NCBI GenBank assembly: GCA_009773395.1
Contig: WRPI01000004.1
Span: forward strand, 310,001-374,000
Reading direction: 5' to 3'
Length of the DNA: 64,000 bases
DNA from: Hyphomonadaceae bacterium
GTDB taxonomy: Bacteria; Pseudomonadota; Alphaproteobacteria; Caulobacterales; Aquidulcibacteraceae
The position numbers were made by a program, and so were the translations under genes. A model generated the notes under the pieces. That model was not told the DNA's origin and made no database searches. It worked only from the letters and a program-made list of their open reading frames with translations. This document shows positions 16,220 through 24,819 of the stretch, one piece after another. Each line of letters starts with the position of its first letter. Position 1 is the stretch's first letter.

Positions 16220-16747
16220 ATGGTCGAGCTTAAAAAAATCCACCACGTTGCATATCGTTGCAAAGATACCAAAACCACGGTTGAGTTTTACAAAAAAGCC
16301 CTAAACATGGATTTTGTCTTGGCAATTGCCGAAGACCATGTGCCATCGACTGGGGAATATGACCCTTATATGCATATTTTTCTAGATGCCGGTGGCGGCA
16401 ATATTTTGGCGTTTTTTGAACTGCCAATGCAGCCCGAAATGGGCAAAGACCCCAACTCCCCCGAATGGGTGCAGCATATTGCGTTTGAAGTGGCGGATAT
16501 GACGGCACTTTTGGAAGCCAAAACCCACGTCGAAGCTATGGGCCTGGAGGTTATTGGCCCCACCAATCACGGCATTTTTCACAGCATTTATTTCTTTGAT
16601 CCCAATGGTCATCGGCTCGAACTCGCCGCCAATTGCGGCACGCCTGCGCAAATGGCGGAACTTAACCGCGTTGCACCCTTGATGCTCGAAGAATGGGATA
16701 AAACTCGCAAAGCCCCACGCCACGCGGCTTGGTTGCATGAGCATTGA
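16220..16747 (+). CDS. VOC family protein in the tyrosine catabolic cluster
   Basis: The 175-residue protein has the paired beta-alpha-beta-beta-beta modules of the vicinal oxygen chelate fold. Likely metal ligands are H8 or H9 (IHHVAYRCKDT), a histidine in VQHIAFEV, and E in GHRLELAANC. It is glyoxalase or dioxygenase-like. It starts 3 bases after hppD and overlaps the next gene, so it is part of the operon. One possibility is an additional ring-cleaving or isomerising step; it cannot be assumed to be homogentisate dioxygenase, which is a cupin. Confidence 0.85.
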   Translation: MVELKKIHHVAYRCKDTKTTVEFYKKALNMDFVLAIAEDHVPSTGEYDPYMHIFLDAGGGNILAFFELPMQPEMGKDPNSPEWVQHIAFEVADMTALLEAKTHVEAMGLEVIGPTNHGIFHSIYFFDPNGHRLELAANCGTPAQMAELNRVAPLMLEEWDKTRKAPRHAAWLHEH

Positions 16748-17085
16748 GATTGGCGAATATATTATTTGTTTGCTCGCGAAATAAATGGCGCAGCCCGACT
16801 GCAGAGCAGATTTTTTCCGGCATAGACGGCATTTTCACGTCGTCGGCAGGCACAAGCAACGATGCCGAGCATATAATTTGCATCGAAGATATTGAATGGG
16901 CGGACGCTATATTCGTTATGGAGCAAAAGCACCTATCAATATTGAAAAAGACATTCGGCGACAAAATGAACGACGTTAGCACTCATTGCCTCAATATCTC
17001 AGACCAATATAGGTATATGGATAAATCGCTCGTGAATGAACTCAAAACAAAATTCGCAAAATATGCTGCGCTCTATTCGCGATAA
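16744..17085 (+). CDS. Low-molecular-weight protein tyrosine phosphatase-like protein
   Basis: The 113-residue protein has the LMW phosphatase P-loop variant FVCSRNKWRSPTAEQIF (Cys, Arg-Ser-Pro) near residues 8-24. This resembles the shortened family of phosphatase-like proteins in which the canonical CxGNxCRSP is altered to CSRNKWRSP. The start is a TTG, either at 16744 (overlapping the VOC stop) or at 16750; neither has a clear ribosome site, suggesting translational coupling. The general acid segment typical of full LMW phosphatases is not obvious, so activity is uncertain. Confidence 0.75.
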   Translation: MRLANILFVCSRNKWRSPTAEQIFSGIDGIFTSSAGTSNDAEHIICIEDIEWADAIFVMEQKHLSILKKTFGDKMNDVSTHCLNISDQYRYMDKSLVNELKTKFAKYAALYSR

Positions 17086-17133
17086 AATCACATTCCCATT
17101 TGACCTTTTGCAAACTCGCCTTAGTGTAATTTT

Positions 17134-18144
17134 ATGAAACTTGCTTCTTTGAAATCTGGCCGTGATGGTCGTCTTGTTGTGGTCTCTAATGACCTTAATT
17201 ATTATACCGATGCTGGCCTTATCGCCCCAACATTGCAGGCTGCGCTTGATGATTGGGAACATTGCGAACCCCTGTTGCGAGGGCTGTTTGAAAGCCTAGA
17301 GCATGGTTCTGTGCCGCGCGAACGCTTTCACGAACGTGACGCCCATTCACCATTGCCACGCGCCTTTCAGTGGGCTGATGGTTCGGCGTATTTGAACCAT
17401 GTGCAATTGGTGCGCCAAGCACGCGGCGCAACCATGCCTGAAACATTTTGGACTGACCCACTTATGTATCAAGGCGGCTCGGACAATTTTATTGCCCCGC
17501 GTGATTCAATTTTATTGGCAGACGAAGCTTGGGGTTGCGATCTTGAAGGCGAAATTGCGGTGATTACTGACGATGTTCCCCAAGGCACAAGTGCACAAGA
17601 TGCGCTCTCCCATATTAAATTAGTGATGCTGTGTAATGACGTCAGTTTGCGCAACTTAATTCCCGCCGAACTTGCCAAAGGCTTTGGATTTTTGCAATCC
17701 AAGCCCGCCAGTGCGTTTTCACCAGTTGCAGTTTCGCCAAATGGGCTAGGCAAATATTGGCAGGATGGGCGGCTTTGTTTGCCACTGATGGTTGATATTG
17801 ATGGCGCACCATTTGGCCGTGCCAATGCTGGCGTCGGTATGGTGTTCGATTTTGGGCAATTGATTGCGCATTTGGCAAAGACGCGCACGCTTTGCGCTGG
17901 AACGATAATTGGCTCTGGCACCGTGAGCAATTTAGACGAAAACCAAGGGCCAGGCCGGCCAATAAAAGATGGCGGCCTTGGCTATTCTTGCATTGCTGAA
18001 GTGCAAATGGTCGAAAAAATACAGAATGGCGAAGTCAAAACACCATATCTAAAATACGGGCAAAAAGTGCGGATTTGGGCGGAAGACGAAAAAGGCCATT
18101 CAATTTTTGGCGCAATTGAGCAAAAAGTCAGTATGCTGACTTAA
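17134..18144 (+). CDS. fahA: Fumarylacetoacetase (fumarylacetoacetate hydrolase family)
   Basis: The 336-residue protein is of the shorter bacterial FAH type and would hydrolyse fumarylacetoacetate to fumarate and acetoacetate, ending tyrosine breakdown. Visible marks are FHERDAHSPLPRAFQWADGSAYLNHV at the N-terminus, the metal-binding E-x-E in GCDLEGEIAVITDDV, LCNDVSLRNLIP, FLQSKPASAFSPVAVSP, and GTIIGSGTVSN. It lies 48 bases after the phosphatase-like gene and 11 bases before malic enzyme, consistent with a continuous maiA-to-fahA transcription unit. Homogentisate dioxygenase (hmgA) is not in the window. Confidence 0.92.
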   Translation: MKLASLKSGRDGRLVVVSNDLNYYTDAGLIAPTLQAALDDWEHCEPLLRGLFESLEHGSVPRERFHERDAHSPLPRAFQWADGSAYLNHVQLVRQARGATMPETFWTDPLMYQGGSDNFIAPRDSILLADEAWGCDLEGEIAVITDDVPQGTSAQDALSHIKLVMLCNDVSLRNLIPAELAKGFGFLQSKPASAFSPVAVSPNGLGKYWQDGRLCLPLMVDIDGAPFGRANAGVGMVFDFGQLIAHLAKTRTLCAGTIIGSGTVSNLDENQGPGRPIKDGGLGYSCIAEVQMVEKIQNGEVKTPYLKYGQKVRIWAEDEKGHSIFGAIEQKVSMLT

Positions 18145-18155
18145 TTAAGAGACAG

Positions 18156-20426
18156 ATGATGGAAACTGAACGCAAAACATTTACCGATCAAGAAGCGCTC
18201 GATTTTCACGCGCTGCCGACCCCTGGTAAAATCTCAATTACGCCTTCCAAGCCAATGGCGACCCAGCGCGATTTATCGCTTGCCTATTCCCCCGGCGTCG
18301 CAGTTCCAGTTTTGGCAATCGCAGCTGACCCAGATTTGGCCTATGATTATACAGCCAAGGGGAATTTGGTTGCGGTAATTTCCAATGGTACCGCGATTTT
18401 GGGCTTGGGCAATTTGGGGGCATTGGCATCAAAACCCGTGATGGAAGGCAAGTCGGTTTTGTTCAAACGATTTGCCGATATTGATAGTATTGATATTGAA
18501 ATGTCTTCCACCGATATTGAAGAAATTATCACTACGGTAAAAAATATTTCCCCAACTTTTGGTGGAATAAATCTTGAAGATATTAAAAGCCCTGAATGTT
18601 TCATTATTGAAAGTCGCCTTAAGGAGCTTTGCGACATTCCAGTTTTTCACGATGACCAACATGGAACCGCAATCATCGCCACGGCCGGCCTAATCAATGC
18701 CTGCGAAATAACGGGCCGCAAAATGTCAGATTTGAAAGTCGCGGTTTCGGGTGCGGGCGCGGCGGGCCTGTCGTGCATTTCGCTTATTAAAAGCCTTGGT
18801 GTGAAACATGAAAACGTCATTGTCTGCGACCGTGAAGGCGTGGTTTATCGCGGCCGCCCAAATGGCATGGATCAGTTCAAATCTGCCCATGCAGTTGATA
18901 CGCCGTTGCGGACTTTGGCCGAAGCAATGCGCGGCGCGGATTGTTTTTTGGGATTATCGGCGAAAGGCGCGGTGACCAAGGAAATGGTCGCTTCAATGGC
19001 CAAGAACCCCATAATATTTGCGATGGCGAACCCTGACCCCGAAATCCGCCCCGAAGAAATTCGCGAAGTGCGCGATGATGCGATTATCGCAACTGGGCGT
19101 TCGGACTATGCAAATCAAGTCAATAATGTATTGGGTTTCCCCTATATTTTCCGTGGCGCTTTGGATGTCCGTGCACGGACGATAAATGAAGAAATGAAAT
19201 TGGCTGCGGCGCAAGCCTTGGCAAAACTTGCGCGCGAAGACGTTCCCGATGAAGTGGCAGCGGCCTATCATGGCACACAATTACGTTTCGGACCCAATTA
19301 TATTATCCCCACTCCGTTTGACCCACGTTTGCTGGCGAGTATTCCACCCGCCGTTGCCCAAGCCGCGATGGATACAGGGGTTGCCCGCAAACCAATTGCC
19401 GATATGGAAGCATATAAAGGCTCGCTTGCGCAAAGGCTGGATCCAACGGCTTCATTGCTGCAACGCTTGCAAGAAAATGTTCGCAACAACCCCAAAACCA
19501 TTGTATTTTGTGAAGGTGAAGATGAAGCGGTCATTCGTGCCGCAGTTCAATTTCAACAATTGGAATTGGGCAATGCAATTTTGATTGGCCGAGAAGAACT
19601 TATCCGTCGGAATATGGGTTTGCTTGGGGTGGACCCCGACTATAACATAACAATTCACAATGCGCGGCTTTCAGAGCGAAATCCCGAATATACCGATTTC
19701 CTCTATAACCGCTTGCAACGCCAAGGCTTTTTGCTGCGTGATTGCCAACGTATGGTGAATAATGATCGCAATATTTTTGGTGCCTGCATGGTTGCTTACG
19801 GCGATGCTGATGGATTGGTTACTGGTGTTACGCGTACCACTAATCAAGCGCTCACCGAAGTTATGCGGGCAATTGATGCCAATCGCAAACAAAGCCCAAC
19901 TGGTGTCACCTTGCTGATTGCCAAAAATCGAACCTTATTTGTTGCTGATACGGCATTTAATGAAATGCCCAATGCCGAAGAATTGGCACAAATTGCAATT
20001 CAAACCGCGGGTTGTGCGCGGCGTTTGGGCTTCACGCCGCGCGTTGCCTTTGTCGCATTTTCAACTTTTGGCCGCCCAATGGGTGAACGCAGCGAAAAAT
20101 GCCGCGAAGCAGTGGCGATTTTGGATCGGCGCGAAGACATTGATTTCGAATATGAAGGCGAAATGTCCGCCGACGTCGCCCTCGATGAAGACGCAAGAAG
20201 GCTTTACCCGTTTTCAAGATTAAGCGGCCCCGCAAATGTCCTGGTAATGCCGGCAATTCACTCAGCCCATATTTCCACCAAAATGGTCGAAACTTTGGGC
20301 GAAGCCACTGTGCTTGGGCCAATGATCGTCGGCTTGCGTAAATCGGTCCAAATTTGCTCACTCGGCGCACCAGTAAGCGAAATTGTGACTGCGGCGACCT
20401 TGGCCGCCTACGACGTCAACGGCTAA
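18156..20426 (+). CDS. maeB: NADP-dependent malic enzyme with phosphotransacetylase-like domain
   Basis: The 756-residue protein has the malic enzyme region (about residues 1-430: SLAYSPGVAVPVL, GNLGALASKPVMEGKSVLFKRFADID, HDDQHGTAIIATAGLINA, SGAGAAGLSC) and a C-terminal phosphotransacetylase-like region (about 435-756: FCEGEDEAVIRAAVQF, GLVTGVTRTTNQAL, GMxx-type MVETLGEATVLGPM). This fused form is usual in Proteobacteria; the second domain is generally regulatory (acetyl-CoA response). It decarboxylates malate to pyruvate and NADPH. Two adjacent ATG codons at 18156 and 18159 could start it. Fumarate from fahA just upstream feeds malate, a sensible pairing. Confidence 0.95.
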   Translation: MMETERKTFTDQEALDFHALPTPGKISITPSKPMATQRDLSLAYSPGVAVPVLAIAADPDLAYDYTAKGNLVAVISNGTAILGLGNLGALASKPVMEGKSVLFKRFADIDSIDIEMSSTDIEEIITTVKNISPTFGGINLEDIKSPECFIIESRLKELCDIPVFHDDQHGTAIIATAGLINACEITGRKMSDLKVAVSGAGAAGLSCISLIKSLGVKHENVIVCDREGVVYRGRPNGMDQFKSAHAVDTPLRTLAEAMRGADCFLGLSAKGAVTKEMVASMAKNPIIFAMANPDPEIRPEEIREVRDDAIIATGRSDYANQVNNVLGFPYIFRGALDVRARTINEEMKLAAAQALAKLAREDVPDEVAAAYHGTQLRFGPNYIIPTPFDPRLLASIPPAVAQAAMDTGVARKPIADMEAYKGSLAQRLDPTASLLQRLQENVRNNPKTIVFCEGEDEAVIRAAVQFQQLELGNAILIGREELIRRNMGLLGVDPDYNITIHNARLSERNPEYTDFLYNRLQRQGFLLRDCQRMVNNDRNIFGACMVAYGDADGLVTGVTRTTNQALTEVMRAIDANRKQSPTGVTLLIAKNRTLFVADTAFNEMPNAEELAQIAIQTAGCARRLGFTPRVAFVAFSTFGRPMGERSEKCREAVAILDRREDIDFEYEGEMSADVALDEDARRLYPFSRLSGPANVLVMPAIHSAHISTKMVETLGEATVLGPMIVGLRKSVQICSLGAPVSEIVTAATLAAYDVNG

Positions 20427-20676
20427 TATGCCTTTGCATTGTAATTTAGGCTGGCTGCAAATGGCAATTTTCTGCGCTCCGATGCTCGTGTATTTTTCAC
20501 ATACACTCCGCTTCGGTGCTCAAAAATTACCATTTTCGCTCCGCCTAAATTGCAATTCAAAGGCATATTCAAGATTTTCAGTGAAAATGGCCGATTAGTG
20601 CGTCGGCTGCGCTTGCAAATATTCCAATATTTGCTGCGCTTGCCTTCTTCTACTCGACTCATTTTGACTGAAAATC
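20425..20676. repeat. Two adjacent long inverted repeats between convergent genes
   Basis: The first element has 27-base arms (20425-20451 and 20543-20569, 25 of 27 matching) that begin inside the maeB stop codon. It contains inner arms AAATGGCAATTTT/AAAATTACCATTT and a GTGTAT/ATACAC tip. The second has 17-base arms (20573-20589 and 20660-20676, one mismatch) around GCAAATATT-CC-AATATTTGC. Both share a TGAAAATGG-like word, which also occurs near 20688. The stretch lies between the convergent maeB and 20706-21170 genes and may act as a two-way terminator. It holds no gene. Confidence 0.85.
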
Positions 20677-20705
20677 AAGATTGTGGGTGAAAATGGCAAT
20701 TTTTG

Positions 20706-21170
20706 CTACTCTACGGGGCGCACAGCTTTCATGCCATATGGCGGTTCGGGTGCGCGCGGCACATTTGGTGCGCCCCAAGTCCAACCCGCTTCACTAAAAG
20801 CAAAAGCGGCGAGGCGGGCGGTGTCTCTAATATTGTCATTTGGTTCGCGCCCAACCAACCAGCGTAAAGCCGCAATGAAGGCTTCTTGGTCATGATGTTG
20901 TGCCGCCGACAAAACATTAAGCAAGCTCCTTTCGTCTGGAGTTGCTTCTAGCTCACCAATCGCCCCTAAATTCAAATGCCGACCATCGTTCAAAAGCATA
21001 TTGGCAAAATCACGCATCCGAAGTTGCGCGGAAATCACTTTTTCAGTTCGCACCGGACACGACTTGCCATCTTGCAATGCTGCGCGGCGCATAGCATGGA
21101 GTGCAAGCTGAGCCCCAGATTCTAAAGCCTTAATCATAGCTAATCTTAGACCATTGTCTAAAATCTGCAA
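20706..21170 (-). CDS. Hypothetical protein, 154 residues, linked to XpaC/TelA genes
   Basis: Unrecognised family. The protein is helical and soluble, beginning MQILDNGLRLAMIKALESGAQ, with a central SAAQHHDQEAFIAALRWLVGRE segment and a C-terminal proline-rich stretch RAPEPPYGMKAVRPVE. It has no signal or membrane segment. It begins 4 bases after the XpaC-like gene at 21175-21891, so it is co-transcribed with two XpaC paralogues and TelA. A helper role in that system is inferred from position only. Confidence 0.65.
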   Translation of the reverse strand: MQILDNGLRLAMIKALESGAQLALHAMRRAALQDGKSCPVRTEKVISAQLRMRDFANMLLNDGRHLNLGAIGELEATPDERSLLNVLSAAQHHDQEAFIAALRWLVGREPNDNIRDTARLAAFAFSEAGWTWGAPNVPRAPEPPYGMKAVRPVE

Positions 21171-21174
21171 CCAA

Positions 21175-21891
21175 TTAAACCTTGTCCTTGGATTTGGAGC
21201 CTATCGGTGAAAACACCAAATCTTGTGCAAGTGATTGCTCCAATAACTTCAAATCAATATCAACCGAGCGCCCATCTTGGCCATGTATTCTTAGTGCAAA
21301 ATCGGCGAAGGCGGCATCGAGGCGTGAAATCATGCCGTCAATTTCATTCACTCTAACATTGTCATTAGCACTTACGGCGCGGCCGCGTGCTTGCAATAAA
21401 TCGGCGCAAGACGGCAAATAATACGTGAAAAGCCTTTGCACTTGCGAAAGTTTGGAAGGGTCAGACAACAGGCCACGCTCAACTTTTTCGGCATTGATAA
21501 CCATATTGCGCAAATGACTACCAAGATCACCCGATGCCGTATTCGAAGCCGCGCGGATTTGCGTAAAAGCGTCTTTGGCGTCGTCAATTACTTGTTGATG
21601 CAATGGCAACATTGGCGCTTCATTTTGCGCTACTTCTGGGATGCTGGTTTGTGGTTGTTGTGGCTCCATAAGCTCTTCAATTAGAATATCGTCTTCATGG
21701 ATTTTGCGTTTACCGCGCAGCCCCAATATTCCCATAACTGGAAAAGCCAAGCCAAAACCAACCCACGGATTGAAACCCAATAATGCCCAAAGAACGAAAA
21801 ACATCGTAATTGGCAAAAGCCGCTGCGGTTGTTTCGCGCGGCGCCACACTTCGTCCCAAGTCGTATGCGGTCTAACTTGATATCTTCTCAT
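21175..21891 (-). CDS. XpaC-like protein (5-bromo-4-chloroindolyl phosphate hydrolysis family)
   Basis: The 238-residue protein has two close membrane helices (about residues 26-58, ITMFFVLWALLGFNPWVGFG and following) and a cytoplasmic helical domain of about 150 residues with IRAASNTASGDLGSHLRNMV, RLFTYYLPSCADLLQARGRA and RLDAAFADFALRIH. XpaC family proteins are found beside TelA-type tellurite and toxic-anion resistance proteins, as here. The next upstream gene is a paralogue, with the shared blocks RAASxxASG, QVERLFTYYLP and AFxDFALRxH. Biochemical role unknown. Confidence 0.8.
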   Translation of the reverse strand: MRRYQVRPHTTWDEVWRRAKQPQRLLPITMFFVLWALLGFNPWVGFGLAFPVMGILGLRGKRKIHEDDILIEELMEPQQPQTSIPEVAQNEAPMLPLHQQVIDDAKDAFTQIRAASNTASGDLGSHLRNMVINAEKVERGLLSDPSKLSQVQRLFTYYLPSCADLLQARGRAVSANDNVRVNEIDGMISRLDAAFADFALRIHGQDGRSVDIDLKLLEQSLAQDLVFSPIGSKSKDKV

Positions 21892-21905
21892 TTCTGTTTG
21901 TGTTC

Positions 21906-22505
21906 CTAATTTTCCGTTTTTGCGGGTAGGTTTTCAAAACCAAATTCGCTGGCCAAAGCTTGGTCTAATAATTTAATATCGATTTCTATCGCTTTATCAT
22001 CTTTGGAGTGCAACCTTAGCGCAAAATCCCTAAATGCACTAGCTAGTCTGCCCATAATAGCATCTATCTTGGCTAATTTCGTGTCGTCCAAATCTTGGGC
22101 TGCGCGTCCCCGCGCTTCTAATATTTTAGTGGTGGCAGGAAGATAATATGTAAACAGCCTTTCAACTTGCATAAGGCCCGATGAATCCGCAATTAAATCG
22201 CGCTCTATCCGATCTAAGCTCATAACCATCGCTCGCAAATTCTCACTCATTTCGCCTGAAGCTGCATATGAAGCAGCGCGCAAATTCTGAATATCTTTGC
22301 GGGCTTCTTCAATCACAATAAGGTGCAAAGGCATTGGCCCATCAATGGCCATTGGTTGCGGCATTAGTGGCGAAGGCCGTAGTTTTTTCGGCGCTGGCGC
22401 GTCGCCGTTGCTTTCGAACTTAATGCCCCTTGTTCCCCCAATAATCCAAGGGGCAATTGCAAAGCACAAAAACAGCAAAACCAATTCAGGGTTGAAGCGT
22501 GTCAA
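21906..22505 (-). CDS. XpaC-like protein, second paralogue
   Basis: A 199-residue paralogue of the adjacent downstream gene, sharing LRAASYAASGEMSENLRAMV, QVERLFTYYLPATTKILEARGRA and RLASAFRDFALRLH. The only ATG/GTG/TTG start is TTG at 22505, which would cut the first membrane helix in half. Homology with the neighbour continues upstream (WALTRFNP against WALLGFNP) and the frame stays open to the telA stop. Translation may therefore start at a rare ATT (22547) or ATC (22556), or the T8 run at 22523-22530 may hide a frameshift. It follows telA directly on the same strand. Confidence 0.78.
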   Translation of the reverse strand: MTRFNPELVLLFLCFAIAPWIIGGTRGIKFESNGDAPAPKKLRPSPLMPQPMAIDGPMPLHLIVIEEARKDIQNLRAASYAASGEMSENLRAMVMSLDRIERDLIADSSGLMQVERLFTYYLPATTKILEARGRAAQDLDDTKLAKIDAIMGRLASAFRDFALRLHSKDDKAIEIDIKLLDQALASEFGFENLPAKTEN

Positions 22506-22560
22506 AGCCCAAATCGCAACCCAAAAAAAACTATTTAAGACAGCAATGTTTTTGATTGTC

Positions 22561-23685
22561 TTATATCCGCGAAGATTGAACCAAGGCTTGCCGCAATTCT
22601 TCGGTCATTTGCCCCATGCGAATTTCGATTTCGGCGCGGCGAGTGCGCCCCTCTTCTTGGGTTTGAATAACGCCAGAAATTGTATCAATCAAATCGCGAT
22701 TTGCCTGTTCCAAAGTTTCAACATCAACAATGCCTTTTTGGCTTTGTTCTTCAATTGCTATGGCTTGGTTTTTCATCATGGCCGAAGTTTCGCGCAGCAT
22801 TTTATTGGTGGCGTCGGTAACTGCTTTTTGCATTTCCAGCGCGTCTTCTTGCCGGCGTAGCCCAAGCACCAACACCATTTTTTGTTTCCACAAAGGTATG
22901 GTGAGGCGGGTAGAAGCTTGCAAACTCTCAATCAAGGTTTCATCACCTGATTGCACAATGCGAATTTGCGGTAATTGTTGAATACCGATTTGCCGCGCTT
23001 GGCGCAGATAAAATACACGCTTTTCGAGCCTATCGAGCGCTTGCTCTGCGTCCTTAAAAGTCTGCGCTTCAATTAAGCCATCGCCCGCGACAGCTGCTGC
23101 TTCGGCTGTGGCTTTTAGTTCGGGCAGGCGGGTGGCGCGCATGTCTTTGGCAAATTCCTCACCGGCTTCAATATAGGCGAGGAGTTGCACAATTGAGGCG
23201 GCGGTTTGTTCATGCAAATCGTCCAAAACCGCTATGTCGCGCCGCAGGCCGTCTTTGCGCTTTTCGAGTTGAATCCCAATCGCGTCAATTTGACTGGCAA
23301 CGTCCTCATATTTGCCTTTGAATTTTTCGATTTCGGCGCGTGCGCCGCCAAATAATTTGCCGAAGAAGCCTTTTTTCTCAAGCGCATTTGGGTCAAGGCC
23401 CTTGGCTTTGGCGATGATGTCGGTCAATAATTTGCCAGTTTCGCCAAGTTCTTTATTGCGAGTCTGCGCGAGAATACGATCGGCATAAGCCACAACATTG
23501 CGCTGGGCTTGGTCGCCAAAAGTTGCAATACTGGCGCGGTCATCAAGTGAAATTTGGGCGCGAATTTTTGTAAGCTCGGTTTTTGCTATTTGCACAGACG
23601 GTAGTGTTTGCATTTCAACCGGCGCAAGCTCTATTGCTGCCTGTTCATCTATTTCCTTGCCCGTTTCGTTTTCTGAACCGCTCAT
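22561..23685 (-). CDS. telA: TelA/KlaA family toxic anion resistance protein
   Basis: The 374-residue protein is predicted to be almost all helical and soluble, with the family marks LDPNALEKKGFFGKLFGGARAEIEKFKGKYEDVASQI-like region (about 100-140), LPQIRIVQSGDETLIESLQAS, and IPLWKQKMVLVLGLRRQEDAL. TelA proteins are linked to tellurite, antibiotic and bacteriophage tolerance, with the mechanism unclear. The start at 23685 (MSGSENE) follows a good ribosome site GGGAGAG; an upstream start at 23703 is less likely. It heads an operon with two XpaC-like proteins and a 154-residue unknown. Confidence 0.9.
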   Translation of the reverse strand: MSGSENETGKEIDEQAAIELAPVEMQTLPSVQIAKTELTKIRAQISLDDRASIATFGDQAQRNVVAYADRILAQTRNKELGETGKLLTDIIAKAKGLDPNALEKKGFFGKLFGGARAEIEKFKGKYEDVASQIDAIGIQLEKRKDGLRRDIAVLDDLHEQTAASIVQLLAYIEAGEEFAKDMRATRLPELKATAEAAAVAGDGLIEAQTFKDAEQALDRLEKRVFYLRQARQIGIQQLPQIRIVQSGDETLIESLQASTRLTIPLWKQKMVLVLGLRRQEDALEMQKAVTDATNKMLRETSAMMKNQAIAIEEQSQKGIVDVETLEQANRDLIDTISGVIQTQEEGRTRRAEIEIRMGQMTEELRQALVQSSRI

Positions 23686-23765
23686 TCTATCTCTCCCGCA
23701 CATAAGGCTTTCGTATATTTAATTATTAGTTTTCAAAATAAAAGGATTATTCTGTGCAATATTGT

Positions 23766-24758
23766 TCAAGATCGCCCAAAAATCATATTTTGATTAATTA
23801 AGGGAATGGAGCGCCCATTAATCTGATTGAGTTCATCAATGCGGTCACGTTGGTTTTTTAAGCACCAATCAAAAAACATTGAAGAAGTGGCAATACATGC
23901 CGACAAAGTTTCTTTGCGATATTTTTCGCCGCGCGATGCCGCGCTTGGTTGTGAACTTGGTAGCAAGTTACCGAAGCTGGGGCTGCTTAGCGGCAATCCC
24001 AACCCCATTAGTGCGGTGCCATGTGGCAATCTGGCGATACCATCGTAAGAATTTACCACCATGCCACGGCCATAAATTGCAGGTGAAACCGCATTTGCCG
24101 GGCGTGCTTGATAATTTGGCGCAATTGTCGGGGTTATACCAACCGCCGCCTTAATTCTGGCATCAGCCATATCAAGCGAGCGACCATAGCCGCGGCCCCA
24201 ACCAATAAGTTCCAAAGCAGTCCAAGCGCCATCACCATGACCAATCGCGCCCATTGAGTTAAAATCTATGCTGGTGTCATCATCGCCCAAAACCCGCAAT
24301 ATTTCGGTTTTTCTATCCAATGCAAAACGCATATATTGGGCGCGAAGGGTGTTTCTTCGTAAAATGGCTTCAACGCTATTGCGGCTTGGTGCCATCTGCG
24401 GATCGATTATTATTACCAAATATCCTAATGACGCGATTGCGCCTGTCAAATTATCGTAATTTTGTGCAGTGGTTCCAAGATCTGGACAGAAGATAATTAT
24501 CGGCCAATGACCGCGACTTTGGACTGGCGATGCTATGCGTATTTTTAGCACTATTCCGTCAATCGCAACGATTTGTGTGTTGGTAAATTGTGCCATATTA
24601 ACGCCCATTGCGGCGTTGTAATAATCAAGAAAAATGTCCCTTGATTTATTAGGGACAATTGAAGGCAAATTGATTTTTGGGCCAGCGCTACATGAAGTCA
24701 AGAACCCAAGCGCCAGCCCTGAAAGCAAAATATCACGGCGTGGCGCTCTATAGCACAT
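23766..24758 (-). CDS. Alpha/beta-hydrolase-fold lipoprotein with altered nucleophile elbow
   Basis: The 330-residue protein has a short signal with twin arginines (RAPRRDILLSG) and a lipobox ending at C23 (LTSC), so it is probably a lipoprotein. The rest resembles the PAF-acetylhydrolase or dienelactone hydrolase type: PIIIFCPDLGTTAQNYDNL (oxyanion strand), LGYLVIIIDPQ, and an elbow AIGHGDGAWTALEL at 171-184. The normal G-x-S-x-G is here G-H-G-D-G (173-177), so the nucleophile position holds glycine. It may be a non-catalytic relative. It stands alone, 80 bases downstream of nothing but intergenic sequence toward telA. Confidence 0.7.
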   Translation of the reverse strand: MCYRAPRRDILLSGLALGFLTSCSAGPKINLPSIVPNKSRDIFLDYYNAAMGVNMAQFTNTQIVAIDGIVLKIRIASPVQSRGHWPIIIFCPDLGTTAQNYDNLTGAIASLGYLVIIIDPQMAPSRNSVEAILRRNTLRAQYMRFALDRKTEILRVLGDDDTSIDFNSMGAIGHGDGAWTALELIGWGRGYGRSLDMADARIKAAVGITPTIAPNYQARPANAVSPAIYGRGMVVNSYDGIARLPHGTALMGLGLPLSSPSFGNLLPSSQPSAASRGEKYRKETLSACIATSSMFFDWCLKNQRDRIDELNQINGRSIPLINQNMIFGRS

Positions 24759-24819
24759 TTTCTAGCTTCCTTCAGTATTACTACGAATTATTGGATTTGT
24801 GGCTAAAAGTGATTCCTTG

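Noticed and set aside
22297-22860. A 187-residue frame on the plus strand across telA and the XpaC paralogue
   Set aside because: It runs antisense across two recognised genes and has no recognisable domain.
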